Shown here: positions 35,287 through 43,704 of the stretch, piece after piece | How the letters are laid out: each line of letters opens with the position of its first letter | Position numbering within the stretch: position 1 is the first letter of the stretch | Program-made: the position numbers and the translations under genes | Source: Sphaerochaeta associata | GTDB lineage: Bacteria; Spirochaetota; Spirochaetia; Sphaerochaetales; Sphaerochaetaceae | Length of the DNA stretch: 64,000 nucleotides | Reading direction: 5' to 3' | NCBI RefSeq assembly: GCF_022869165.1 | Contig: NZ_CP094929.1 | Span: forward strand, 2,108,001 to 2,172,000 | The notes under the pieces: generated by a model | Database searches by the model: none | What the model saw: the letters and a program-made list of their open reading frames with translations, nothing else | What the model was told of the DNA's origin: nothing

Positions 35287-36111
35287 CTAGGCTCCCACCG
35301 TTAGAAAAAAGGCAACAACCACGATGGAAAGGGCTATTCGGTAGATGCCGAAGACCGAGAAGTCGTGCTTGCGCACATAGGCGATCAGGACTTTGATACA
35401 GAGTAGAGAGACGATGAACGAACTGACAAAGCCTACGGCGAGCAAGACATACTCCTGTACAGAATAGGAGAAACCGAGCTTGAGCAGCTTCAACAGAGAA
35501 GCTCCAGCCATAATCGGGATGGCCATGAAGAAAGAGAATTGGGCCGCTGCCTGCCGTTCCAAGCCAATGACGATCCCGCCCAGTATGGTTGAACCGGAGC
35601 GGCTGGTTCCGGGGACCAAGGCAAGCATCTGGAAGCAGCCAAGCATCACAGCATCCCTATACGTAAGCGATGTAAGGTCCGTCACCCGCTTTGAAGCCCT
35701 GCCAATGCTGCTCTTTTCCAAAAATAAATAAAGCACCCCGTAGGCAAACAAGGCAGATGCAATCACCGGCCAACGATACAGATGAGCCTCCATGTAGTCG
35801 TCCAGCAAAACCCCTGCGATCCCTGCGGGTATGGTAGCAATAAGGACTTTTACCCAAAGCAGGTAGGTTGCGTTGCGCTGCTGCTTGTCCTTATGTGGTG
35901 TAAAGGGATTGAGCGTAGAGAAATAGAGCACGACGACAGCTAAAATGGAGGCAAGCTGGATGATGACCATGAAGAGCTCCCTGGCATCGTCGCCAAGACT
36001 GATGTGAAGCACCTCGTCCAGCAGCAGCAGATGGCCTGTCGAGCTGATCGGCAGCCACTCGGTTATTCCCTGTACAATACCCAATACCAGTGCTTTCAGC
36101 ATCTCAGCCAT
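35287..36111 (-). CDS. uppP: Undecaprenyl-diphosphatase
   Basis: A 274-aa membrane enzyme of the BacA/UppP type that recycles the lipid carrier for wall polymer synthesis. GIVQGITEWLPISSTGHLLL is the first signature (Glu and Ser-Ser-Thr-Gly-His) and LVPGTSRSGSTI the second (Gly-Thr-Ser-Arg-Ser-Gly). ATG 36111 follows GGAGG by 7 bases. It starts the uppP-MFS pair. In E. coli overexpression gives bacitracin resistance. Confidence 0.95.
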   Translation of the reverse strand: MAEMLKALVLGIVQGITEWLPISSTGHLLLLDEVLHISLGDDARELFMVIIQLASILAVVVLYFSTLNPFTPHKDKQQRNATYLLWVKVLIATIPAGIAGVLLDDYMEAHLYRWPVIASALFAYGVLYLFLEKSSIGRASKRVTDLTSLTYRDAVMLGCFQMLALVPGTSRSGSTILGGIVIGLERQAAAQFSFFMAIPIMAGASLLKLLKLGFSYSVQEYVLLAVGFVSSFIVSLLCIKVLIAYVRKHDFSVFGIYRIALSIVVVAFFLTVGA

Positions 36112-36134
36112 AGCTGCACCTCCAAACTGAAGCA

Positions 36135-36163
36135 AGTCTAGAACAAACCTCCTTGCTTTACAA
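36135..36163 (-). promoter_or_regulatory. Promoter for uppP
   Basis: On the minus strand TTGTAA (36158-36163), 17-base spacer, TAGACT (36135-36140). Confidence 0.5.
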
Positions 36164-36198
36164 GGTTGATAATTGATACAGCTCTAAGTCAGACCACC

Positions 36199-36227
36199 TT
36201 GTACTGATTCCCCGCAAGTGGTAGATT
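36199..36227 (+). promoter_or_regulatory. Promoter for the trmL-proC-serS-pncB operon
   Basis: TTGTAC (36199-36204), 17-base spacer ending in TGG, and TAGATT (36222-36227). The leader is about 12 bases and contains GGGGGAGG. Confidence 0.45.
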
Positions 36228-36245
36228 TGCCGTAGGGGGAGGCCC

Positions 36246-36746
36246 ATGGCTCTGCATATCGTCCTGTTTGAACCAGAAATACCACAGAACACCGGCAATA
36301 TAGCCCGTACCTGCGCAGCAGTCGGGGCGACTTTGCATCTGGTCCATCCTTTGGGCTTCAGTCTCTCCGAGAAACACCTCAGGCGGGCAGGCCTCGACTA
36401 CTGGCCGCTGTTGACGTTGTGCGAGTATGCTCACATCGATGAGTTCATGGAGCGGAAGGGATCTGAAAACCTTTTCTTCTTCACCACCAAGGCGCGGCAT
36501 TCCTATACCGATGTCTCATACCCTGAAGAAACCTACCTGGTTTTCGGCAAGGAGAGCGCGGGCATCCCCGAATCCATTCTTGTCAATCACCAAGGCACCT
36601 GTGTACGCATTCCCATGCGTTCAGAGGCGCGCAGCTTGAACTTGTCCAACAGTGTGGCCATCGCGACCTACGAATATCTCAGGCAGGCACAGTTTCCCCA
36701 ACTTAGCGCAACGGGAACGCTGCATCGCCTTTCCTGGAAGGAGTGA
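36246..36746 (+). CDS. trmL: tRNA (cytidine/uridine-34-2'-O)-methyltransferase, SPOUT family
   Basis: This 166-aa SPOUT-fold methyltransferase methylates the wobble ribose of tRNA-Leu isoacceptors, using S-adenosylmethionine. VLFEPEIPQNTGNIARTC is the family start, YLVFGKESAGIPESIL and RIPMRSEARSLNLSNSVAIATYE form the trefoil-knot cofactor site. It is the first gene of a four-gene run, with proC starting 3 bases later. Confidence 0.93.
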   Translation: MALHIVLFEPEIPQNTGNIARTCAAVGATLHLVHPLGFSLSEKHLRRAGLDYWPLLTLCEYAHIDEFMERKGSENLFFFTTKARHSYTDVSYPEETYLVFGKESAGIPESILVNHQGTCVRIPMRSEARSLNLSNSVAIATYEYLRQAQFPQLSATGTLHRLSWKE

Positions 36747-36748
36747 GC

Positions 36749-37564
36749 ATGCAGAAGCTCGGAATCATCGGATGCGGGAACATGGGGGGAGCAATCGCCC
36801 GAAGCCTTCCCGGCAAAGCGATTGTGTATGACAGCGACCCTCGCAAGGTGGAAGACCTCAACAAGCTCGCCGATATTGAAGCGGCATCCAGCCTAGAGGA
36901 TCTGCTGGCAAACGTTGAGTGCATCCTGCTCGCCGTAAAGCCGCAGATACTCCCCTCCCTCTATCCCTTGCTGAGGAAGCAGCAAAGCAGTAAAAAGGCA
37001 TGGATATCCATTGCAGCAGGAGTACCTCTTTCGGTCTTGGCGAAGGAGCTTGAAAGCGAACAGGTTGTTCGATTCATGCCCAATATCGCCGCATCCCAGA
37101 AAGCGGCGGTGACTGCATATGCAGCCCATCAAAACTGCTCTGAGGAGCATATCGCCTATGCAAGGAGCATTGCCCAGTCCTTCGGACAAGCCTTTGCACT
37201 GAACGAGAACCAGTTCTCCGCCTTCATCGGCATCAGCGGTTCGGCCATCGCCTTCATGCTTCAGTTCTGCCATGCACTGAGCATGGGAGGAGTCAAGGGA
37301 GGAATTCCCTATTCCCAGGCCCTCGAGATCGTCAGTGCTACGATGAACAGTACCAATGCCCTGCTCTCAAGCTCAAAGAGCCATCCAGTGGAGCTTGCCA
37401 CCATGGTGTGCTCGGCCGGAGGAACCACCATCGAGGGCATGCAGGCACTTTCCGAAGGAGCTTTCGACGCGGTGGTCATGCATGCGGTACAATCGAGTTG
37501 TGAGAAATCAAAAGCGATGGAAGACAGGGCATTGCTTGCACAAGAAATTTCAGAGAAGAGGTGA
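36749..37564 (+). CDS. proC: Pyrroline-5-carboxylate reductase
   Basis: This 271-aa NAD(P)H-dependent enzyme catalyses the last step of proline synthesis. KLGIIGCGNMGGAIARSL is the dinucleotide-binding motif, VRFMPNIAA the central motif and GISGSAIAFMLQF plus SAGGTTIEGMQALSEGAFD the dimerisation/catalytic C-terminal part. ATG 36749 has AAGGAG 5 bases upstream; a GTG at 36743 overlaps it. The other proline genes (proA-proB) are in the facing operon about 6 kb away. Confidence 0.95.
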   Translation: MQKLGIIGCGNMGGAIARSLPGKAIVYDSDPRKVEDLNKLADIEAASSLEDLLANVECILLAVKPQILPSLYPLLRKQQSSKKAWISIAAGVPLSVLAKELESEQVVRFMPNIAASQKAAVTAYAAHQNCSEEHIAYARSIAQSFGQAFALNENQFSAFIGISGSAIAFMLQFCHALSMGGVKGGIPYSQALEIVSATMNSTNALLSSSKSHPVELATMVCSAGGTTIEGMQALSEGAFDAVVMHAVQSSCEKSKAMEDRALLAQEISEKR

Positions 37565-37574
37565 AAGAAACAGC

Positions 37575-38855
37575 ATGATTGATTTGAAAGAGCTGAAAAG
37601 CAGACGTGATGAGATAGAGCGGAACATCCGTGTACGAAATATGAACGTCGATATCGATGCAATCATCGAGTTGCAGGAGCGACGTTCGGCCTTGATGATG
37701 GAAGCGGAGAGTCTGAGGGCGAAGCGCAATGAAAATGCCCAAAAAATGAAGGGTAAGCTTGATCCCCAGGACAGAGCGGTCCTTATCGCTGAAGGGAAAG
37801 GCTTGAAGGAGAGCATCGCATCGGTAGAAGAACAGCTGAATGCAGCCGAGCAGGCTTTCAGCGAACAAGCGCGGACCATACCCAACTACGCCCATCCCGA
37901 TGCCCCGGTTGGAAAAGAGGACAAGGATAACACCGCCATCAAATTCTCAGGCACCATCCCTCGCTTCACCTTCAAGGCCAAGGACCATGTGCAGCTTGGG
38001 GAGACGTTGGACCTCATCGATTTCGACACCGCCACCAGGGTTTCCGGACCGAAATTCTATTACCTCAAGCGTGAGGCTGTCATTCTGCAGATGGCCCTGG
38101 AGCGATATGCCATGGACATCGTGATAAAACATGGTTTCACCCCTTTCATCACCCCGGATATCGCCAAGGAAGAGATTCTTTCGGGCATTGGTTTCAATCC
38201 CCGCGGCGAGGAGAGCAACATCTATACCATTGAAGGCACCGGGTCATGTCTGGTAGGGACTGCCGAGATTACCTTGGGCGGGTACTATGCCGACCAGATT
38301 CTCGAACGCGAACAGCTGCCGATCAAAATGGCAGGGCTCTCCCACTGTTTCCGTCGTGAAGCCGGTGGCGCCGGACAGTACTCCAAGGGTTTGTACCGAG
38401 TACACCAGTTCTCCAAGCTTGAGATGTTCATCTACTGCCTGCCCGAGCAATCGGATGCATACCACCAGCAGCTGCTGGCCATCGAAGAGGAGATTTTTTC
38501 CGGATTGGGACTTGCGTATCGCATCGTCGATACCTGTACCGGAGACCTGGGGGCTCCTGCGTATCGCAAATTTGACATCGAGGCCTGGATGCCTGGTCGC
38601 GGTGAGAACGGCGAATATGGCGAAGTAACCTCCACCAGCAACTGCACCGACTACCAAGCCCGCTCCCTCTCCATCCGATACCGTGATGAAAATGGGAAAA
38701 CGCAGTTCGTCCATATGCTCAACGGAACGGCAATCGCCCTCAGTCGAGCCATGGTCGCCATCCTGGAAAACTACCAAACCGAGGATGGTTCGGTGCTCAT
38801 TCCCAATTCCTTGGTGCCGTATACCGGTTTCACCAAGATCGAGGCAAGAGCCTGA
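37575..38855 (+). CDS. serS: Seryl-tRNA synthetase
   Basis: A 426-aa class II synthetase. An N-terminal coiled coil (about 25-105) contacts the tRNA variable arm. Motif 2 (LSHCFRREAGGAGQYSKGLYRVHQF) and motif 3 (NGTAIALSRAMVAILENYQ) are intact, and TSTSNCTDYQARSLSIRYRD is the serine-specific stretch. GAGG lies 14 bases before ATG 37575. It sits between proC and pncB on the same strand. Confidence 0.96.
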   Translation: MIDLKELKSRRDEIERNIRVRNMNVDIDAIIELQERRSALMMEAESLRAKRNENAQKMKGKLDPQDRAVLIAEGKGLKESIASVEEQLNAAEQAFSEQARTIPNYAHPDAPVGKEDKDNTAIKFSGTIPRFTFKAKDHVQLGETLDLIDFDTATRVSGPKFYYLKREAVILQMALERYAMDIVIKHGFTPFITPDIAKEEILSGIGFNPRGEESNIYTIEGTGSCLVGTAEITLGGYYADQILEREQLPIKMAGLSHCFRREAGGAGQYSKGLYRVHQFSKLEMFIYCLPEQSDAYHQQLLAIEEEIFSGLGLAYRIVDTCTGDLGAPAYRKFDIEAWMPGRGENGEYGEVTSTSNCTDYQARSLSIRYRDENGKTQFVHMLNGTAIALSRAMVAILENYQTEDGSVLIPNSLVPYTGFTKIEARA

Positions 38856-38866
38856 GGAAAGAAACA

Positions 38867-40318
38867 ATGCATACAAGCGCCTTGATAACCGATTTCTATG
38901 AATTGACCATGATGCAAGGGTATTACTTGAACAAGCACAACCCCGAGGTTGTCTTCGACATGTTTTACCGCACCAACCCCTTCGAGGGCGGCTACGTGGT
39001 GTTTGCCGGCCTGCACGACCTGGTCGACAAGCTTGAGTCCCTGCAATTCAGTGACACGGATATCGAGTATCTGGGCGGCTTGGGCATGTTCGACCCATCC
39101 TTTCTCGAGTATCTGAAGACTTACCGATTCAACGGTGATATTTTCGCCATCGAGGAGGGAACGGTGGTATTTCCCGGCGAGCCCCTGCTCAGGGTGCATA
39201 CCAACCTCATCGAGGCCCAGCTCATCGAGGGCTTGCTGCTCAACACCTTGAATTTTCAAAGCCTGATAGCCACCAAAGCCTCCCGAATGGCACTGGCCAG
39301 CAAGCGCGGCAGCCTGATGGAATTCGGACTGAGGAGGGCGCAGGGAAACGACGGCGCGCTTTCGGCCAGCCGGGCCGCCTTCATCGGTGGCTGTCAGGTC
39401 ACCAGCAATACGCTTGCGGGCAAGACCTTCAATATTCCGGTGGCCGGGACCATGGCTCACTCATGGATCATGAGCTTCCCCAGTGAATTGGAGTCCTTTC
39501 GTACGTATGCAAGACTCTATCCTGACAATGCAGTCCTGCTCATCGACACCTACGATACGCTGGGGTCGGGTATCGACAACGCCATCATCGTCGGTCTTGA
39601 GCAACAAAAGAAAGGAAAATCCATCGGAGTGCGCATAGACAGCGGAGACCTCTCCTACCTTCCACGGGTGATCAGGAAGAAACTCGATGACGCCGGCCTT
39701 ACCGATGCAAGAATCGTGGTGTCAAACGACCTGACCGAAGAAATCGTACAAACATTGGTGCACGACGAAGTACCCATCGACAGCTGGGGAATCGGAACGC
39801 ATCTGGTCACCGGCGGCAGCCAGGCTTCGCTGAACGGCGTCTACAAGCTTGCTTCCAAGCAGAAAGAGGATGGAAGCATCGTTCCTACGATGAAAATCTC
39901 CAACAGCTTCGAGAAAACCACAAACCCCGGAATCAAGCAGGTCTATCGATTCTATGATGCTGAAGGCGGGGCGTTGGCCGACCTTGTCACCCTGGATAAC
40001 GAGCAAATTACTGCCGGTAGGAAGTACACCTTCTACCATCCTTTCGCCGAAGCCGATTTCTTTGAGATGCAAAGCGATAAATATGCACGGTGTGAACCGT
40101 TGCTGAAAATGGTCATGCAGGAAGGCAGGCGATTGGTCGAGAAACCGTCTCTGCAACAAATCCAGGCATACGCCCAGAAGAGCCTTGAAACGTTCCACAA
40201 GAGTTACTTGCGCCAGATTAATCCGCATATCTACAAGGTAAGCCTCTCGTCCAAACTTAAAAAGCTGAAAATGGACCTGTTGGTCGCCCAGCGCAGAAAG
40301 ACCAAGGAAGAACAATAA
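38867..40318 (+). CDS. pncB: Nicotinate phosphoribosyltransferase
   Basis: This 483-aa NAD-salvage enzyme joins nicotinate and PRPP. TDFYELTMMQGYY is the family start. FGLRRAQG, GTMAHSWIMSF, LIDTYDTLGSG, GVRIDSGDL and GIGTHLVTGGSQASL cover the phosphoribosyl and pyridine site. GAGG lies 9 bases before the ATG. It is the last gene of the trmL-proC-serS-pncB run; the next gene is convergent one base later. Confidence 0.95.
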   Translation: MHTSALITDFYELTMMQGYYLNKHNPEVVFDMFYRTNPFEGGYVVFAGLHDLVDKLESLQFSDTDIEYLGGLGMFDPSFLEYLKTYRFNGDIFAIEEGTVVFPGEPLLRVHTNLIEAQLIEGLLLNTLNFQSLIATKASRMALASKRGSLMEFGLRRAQGNDGALSASRAAFIGGCQVTSNTLAGKTFNIPVAGTMAHSWIMSFPSELESFRTYARLYPDNAVLLIDTYDTLGSGIDNAIIVGLEQQKKGKSIGVRIDSGDLSYLPRVIRKKLDDAGLTDARIVVSNDLTEEIVQTLVHDEVPIDSWGIGTHLVTGGSQASLNGVYKLASKQKEDGSIVPTMKISNSFEKTTNPGIKQVYRFYDAEGGALADLVTLDNEQITAGRKYTFYHPFAEADFFEMQSDKYARCEPLLKMVMQEGRRLVEKPSLQQIQAYAQKSLETFHKSYLRQINPHIYKVSLSSKLKKLKMDLLVAQRRKTKEEQ

Positions 40319-40319
40319 C

Positions 40320-40916
40320 TTACAGCGCTGCAACGGGAAATCTGATGACCGTCCTCAGCAGTTCGGATTGCGTATGCCTGTTTTTATCCAGATAGATTTC
40401 CCTGTGCGAAGTCCCGACCCTTTTCAGGTCGTGTTCATCGCAGAATATTTGCATCCTTTCCATGGTTGCACCTTCATCCTCGTAGGAACCTGTATGCATC
40501 GCGGTGACACACAGGCCCTCCTCCAGTAAACCGAGGTAAGCCGAACCTGTATACAGGCCTTGCTTGAAGGCAACCTGATCGCGCACCTGAAGGAAAAGCT
40601 CCTCGCTGAGCCACTCGGGTTGGGCGATCATGGCAGACCAACGCCAGGTTTGGCGGTTCTCAACCTCCAATGGCGACCACAGACACTCAAGCGGAGAAAT
40701 GGTAAAGCTTTGGTACAACCGGTGCCTGCCGAACTGGGCATGCAAGGTGTTGCTCATTGCAAAGAGCAGTTGGACTGCCAGCTCATACGATTCCTCCTCA
40801 GCCTTGCCTTCTCCATCGACAATGCAGAAAAGCTGTTGAGGAACCTGAACCAGAGTGGGTTCCTTGTCGGGGGAGTAGAGGGAACCAAGTGTTCTTCTCA
40901 CATCATAGTCGCGCAA
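40320..40916 (-). CDS. GyrI-like small-molecule-binding domain protein
   Basis: 198 aa. The pattern YSPDKEPTLVQVPQQLFCIVDGEG followed by SPLECLWSPLEV and a second half repeat (TGSYEDEGATMERMQIFCDEH) fits the GyrI-like/AraC effector-binding fold. Such proteins sense or sequester hydrophobic small molecules. The start is TTG at 40916, supported by AAGGAGG 5 bases upstream. It lies 13 bases after the amidase gene and probably belongs to the proA operon. Ligand unknown. Confidence 0.75.
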   Translation of the reverse strand: MRDYDVRRTLGSLYSPDKEPTLVQVPQQLFCIVDGEGKAEEESYELAVQLLFAMSNTLHAQFGRHRLYQSFTISPLECLWSPLEVENRQTWRWSAMIAQPEWLSEELFLQVRDQVAFKQGLYTGSAYLGLLEEGLCVTAMHTGSYEDEGATMERMQIFCDEHDLKRVGTSHREIYLDKNRHTQSELLRTVIRFPVAAL

Positions 40917-40929
40917 AAGAACCTCCTTT

Positions 40930-41673
40930 TCAGAGGCAAAGCTCGACGGCTGTTGCCAAAGCCTGTGCTACACGCTGACGGTATTGGGGTGAAACAAGGT
41001 TGCGCGCATCCTCCTCGTTCGTCAGGAAACCCACTTCCACCAAGACCGCCGGCATTCTACTGGCATTCAGAACAAAAATGTCCCGCTCCTTTACCCCCCG
41101 ATTTCGACTGGTGATCAGCCTTTCGGACAAGGTCTTCTCAAAGTTGGAAGCCACTACAAGATTACGATGATTGAGCAATCGGTTGAGCGAGAGCAGTGAA
41201 TGTGATGAGAAAAGGCTTATGTTCTCAATCGGTGTTTTCTCGTCGAGAAAAGTCACGCGCTTGTTCTGAGCCTTGGTAAGAATCTCAAATCCTGAGGCCT
41301 CCCCGGCCTGGGCGCTGTTGACGTGGATGGAAACAAAGAGAGCGCTGCTTTGCGGTCTGAGAGGAAGGGAGTATGCTTTGGCGCAACGTTCTTCCAAGGT
41401 GAGGTAGGTATCGTCGGTCCGAGTCATGACTAACTGCAGATCAGGGTGAGAGACGGCCAACAACGCATACAGGCGCTTGGTGATGTCCAGTGTAAGGTCG
41501 CGCTCATAGACCGTTCCTCCTGCAAAGCTCCATGCATAGGAGGTTCCCGGATCGTGACCACCATGTCCGGCATCCAGAATGACAGTTTTCACCGGATAGG
41601 CAAAGGGATCGGAAGCGGCAGAAAGCAGGGCGCACACCACAAGCAAGCCTATCAACGCTAAAACCTTCTTCAC
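40930..41673 (-). CDS. N-acetylmuramoyl-L-alanine amidase (Amidase_3)
   Basis: 247 aa with a signal peptide (VKKVLALIGLLVVCALLSAAS), so it acts outside the inner membrane on peptidoglycan. VILDAGHGGHDPGTS supplies the first zinc His, VYERDLTLDITKRL a zinc Glu, VSIHVNSAQAGEASGFE the second His, and AVLVEVGFLTNEED the catalytic Glu. The GTG start at 41673 has AGGAGG four bases upstream and overlaps the previous stop as GTGA. An in-frame ATG at 41700 lacks a site. Confidence 0.9.
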   Translation of the reverse strand: MKKVLALIGLLVVCALLSAASDPFAYPVKTVILDAGHGGHDPGTSYAWSFAGGTVYERDLTLDITKRLYALLAVSHPDLQLVMTRTDDTYLTLEERCAKAYSLPLRPQSSALFVSIHVNSAQAGEASGFEILTKAQNKRVTFLDEKTPIENISLFSSHSLLSLNRLLNHRNLVVASNFEKTLSERLITSRNRGVKERDIFVLNASRMPAVLVEVGFLTNEEDARNLVSPQYRQRVAQALATAVELCL

Positions 41674-42590
41674 ACATCCTCCTTGGGCCAACGGGCGCAC
41701 AGTCCGGCAAAGTCAAGTTTCTGCAACCAGAGCATCCGTTTCTTCACTTCGGTCTGATAAACATCCTTGTCGACAAAGCCCTTGTACTTCCTTGCTAAAT
41801 TCTTTGTATTGATTTGTTGTACGGAGAGGGCCTTGGTATAACACCTCAGGTACCCTTCCGCCTCGCTGCGGTCTTCTATGACACTTTCGCGATCGGGAAA
41901 CTGCATCATCAAGGCACTGTTGATTGCAACCGTGTATCCGAGCAGGTGACAACGAAGCCCCCAATCCAAGGCCTGCCAGTATTCACTGTGAATAGCCTCG
42001 TCAAAACCCCGAAGCCGCTGAAACAAGGCCCTGTCGTACAGACCAAGGCACATGAAAGGATAGAGCGAGGGAAGACTTACACTCTCCTCCAGACTGGGAA
42101 AACCGGAATCGGGATCCAATTCACGTTCGACCAAGCGCGGCATCCTCCGACACGGGATGATTTCCCGGTAGGCATTGGCAACAACAGCAGCAAACGCAGC
42201 CGGATGGTCGCTTTGCGCCATTGCGTCCAACAGAGCGGGACCATCGAATTTCACCAACAGCAAGTCGGACCGAACGATGAGAAAGAGGTTTGTCCTGCAC
42301 TCATTGGCAACTGCATTGACCTTTTCACCGGTGAATGTATGGCTGGTAAAAACCAGGAAGGTCACATCCTTGTACGCTTCCTGCATACCGGTCAAGTCAA
42401 AACGCCCTTCCTGGGTGACGACATGCAGGCTGAAATTCATTTCGCTTGTGTACCAATCCAAGCAGCTGGTCAACTGCTCCAGACTACCTGTATCGAGAAT
42501 ACCGACGGCAAGCTGCTCGGTATTATGCAACCGGGTTATTCGCCTTCCGAGCTCTTGCTTTCTGCGGTAAATCCGATAGTTATTCAACAT
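41670..42590 (-). CDS. Glycosyltransferase-like protein (GT-A/GT2 C-terminal pattern)
   Basis: 306 aa, cytoplasmic. The N-terminal 110 residues look like a Rossmann-type sugar-nucleotide fold (LAVGILDTG...LHVVTQEG...VTFLVFTSHTF). The middle segment FMCLGLYDRALFQRLRGFDEAIHSEYWQALDWGLRCHLLGY matches the conserved GT2 pattern of Gly-Phe-Asp-Glu followed by an acidic-Trp pair. No classic DxD is obvious; 'IVRSDLLLVKF' could serve. It overlaps proB by 11 bases and amidase by GTGA. The acceptor is unknown. Confidence 0.6.
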   Translation of the reverse strand: MLNNYRIYRRKQELGRRITRLHNTEQLAVGILDTGSLEQLTSCLDWYTSEMNFSLHVVTQEGRFDLTGMQEAYKDVTFLVFTSHTFTGEKVNAVANECRTNLFLIVRSDLLLVKFDGPALLDAMAQSDHPAAFAAVVANAYREIIPCRRMPRLVERELDPDSGFPSLEESVSLPSLYPFMCLGLYDRALFQRLRGFDEAIHSEYWQALDWGLRCHLLGYTVAINSALMMQFPDRESVIEDRSEAEGYLRCYTKALSVQQINTKNLARKYKGFVDKDVYQTEVKKRMLWLQKLDFAGLCARWPKEDV

Positions 42591-43704
42591 CGTCGAGCAA
42601 CACCAAATCCTCAGGACGGAAAATCATGTCCTTGTAACCGGTTCCCAGAATCCGTTGGATATCCTTGCTGCTGTGCCCGGCAACACTTGCAATATCGGTA
42701 CTGTTCAGATAGGGCACAGCCTTGGCGAACGGCTTCCCGTCAGCAGAGCACACCTGAATCACATCTCCTTCGGAGAAAACCCCATGCACCCGAACCACCC
42801 CTTTGGGCAGCAGGCTCTTCTTGGAGAGCAGGGCTTGTTTCGCACCATCATCAACCTCGATGGAGCCCTGGTGGGAGTTGTTGAGAATCCAACGCTCACG
42901 TTGGCTGAGCCGTTTGGCCGGATGAATATAGGTTCCCAGCGTTTCCGCCTCCATCAGCCTGAGCAAGGCATTCTTCTCATACCCGCTGGCGATGATGGTT
43001 GCACAGCCGGCAACCGCCGCGATTTTGGCGGCGAGCAGCTTGGTCTTCATACCACCGGTTGAATACGTCGAGCCCGCCCCTCCTGCATACGCGAGGATGT
43101 CCTCATCCAACACCTCGATCTCCGAGAGAAGTTCAGCCTTGCTGTCCTTTTTCGGATCGGCGGTATACAGCCCCGGGATATCGGTGAGTATGATCAAAAG
43201 ATCGGCATCAATTTTGCTTGCAACCATGGCGCTCATACGGTCATTGTCCCCGAAGGCCGAACCGATTTCTGCAGTGCTGACCACGTCGTTCTCATTGAAA
43301 ATGGGTATAACCCCCAGCTCCAAAAGCGTGAAAACACTATTGCGCAGGTTCACATAGGTATGACGGTTGTTCAGATCCTTGCGGGTAAGCAGAATCTGCG
43401 AACATACCAGACCATGCTTCTTGAATGCCCTGCGGTAGCTGGACATCAGAAGCAGCTGCCCGATGGAGGCGCAGGCCTGACGCATGGCAACCTGCTTGAC
43501 CGGGCCCTTCAGATGCAACTCCTTCGCACCCATGCCGATGGCTCCGCTGGTCACCAAGAGCACTTGGTAGTTCTTCTGCATCAAAAGGGCGATCTGCTCG
43601 ACGATTGAGTCGATGCAGAGCTCGTCGATACCGTCTTTTGAACTGAGCAGGTTGGTACCCACTTTCAGCACTATACGCTTTACATCCTGCAACTCACGGC
43701 TCAT
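42580..43704 (-). CDS. proB: Glutamate 5-kinase
   Basis: This 374-aa enzyme makes gamma-glutamyl phosphate from glutamate and ATP, the first step of proline synthesis. It has IVLKVGTNLLS, VTSGAIGMGAKEL, FNENDVVS, FGDNDRMSAMVA and GGMKTKLLAAK, plus a C-terminal PUA domain (about 290-370), as in the longer ProB form. ATG 43704 has AGGAGAG upstream and overlaps the proA stop as ATGA. ProB kinases of this type are usually feedback inhibited by proline. Confidence 0.95.
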   Translation of the reverse strand: MSRELQDVKRIVLKVGTNLLSSKDGIDELCIDSIVEQIALLMQKNYQVLLVTSGAIGMGAKELHLKGPVKQVAMRQACASIGQLLLMSSYRRAFKKHGLVCSQILLTRKDLNNRHTYVNLRNSVFTLLELGVIPIFNENDVVSTAEIGSAFGDNDRMSAMVASKIDADLLIILTDIPGLYTADPKKDSKAELLSEIEVLDEDILAYAGGAGSTYSTGGMKTKLLAAKIAAVAGCATIIASGYEKNALLRLMEAETLGTYIHPAKRLSQRERWILNNSHQGSIEVDDGAKQALLSKKSLLPKGVVRVHGVFSEGDVIQVCSADGKPFAKAVPYLNSTDIASVAGHSSKDIQRILGTGYKDMIFRPEDLVLLDDVE

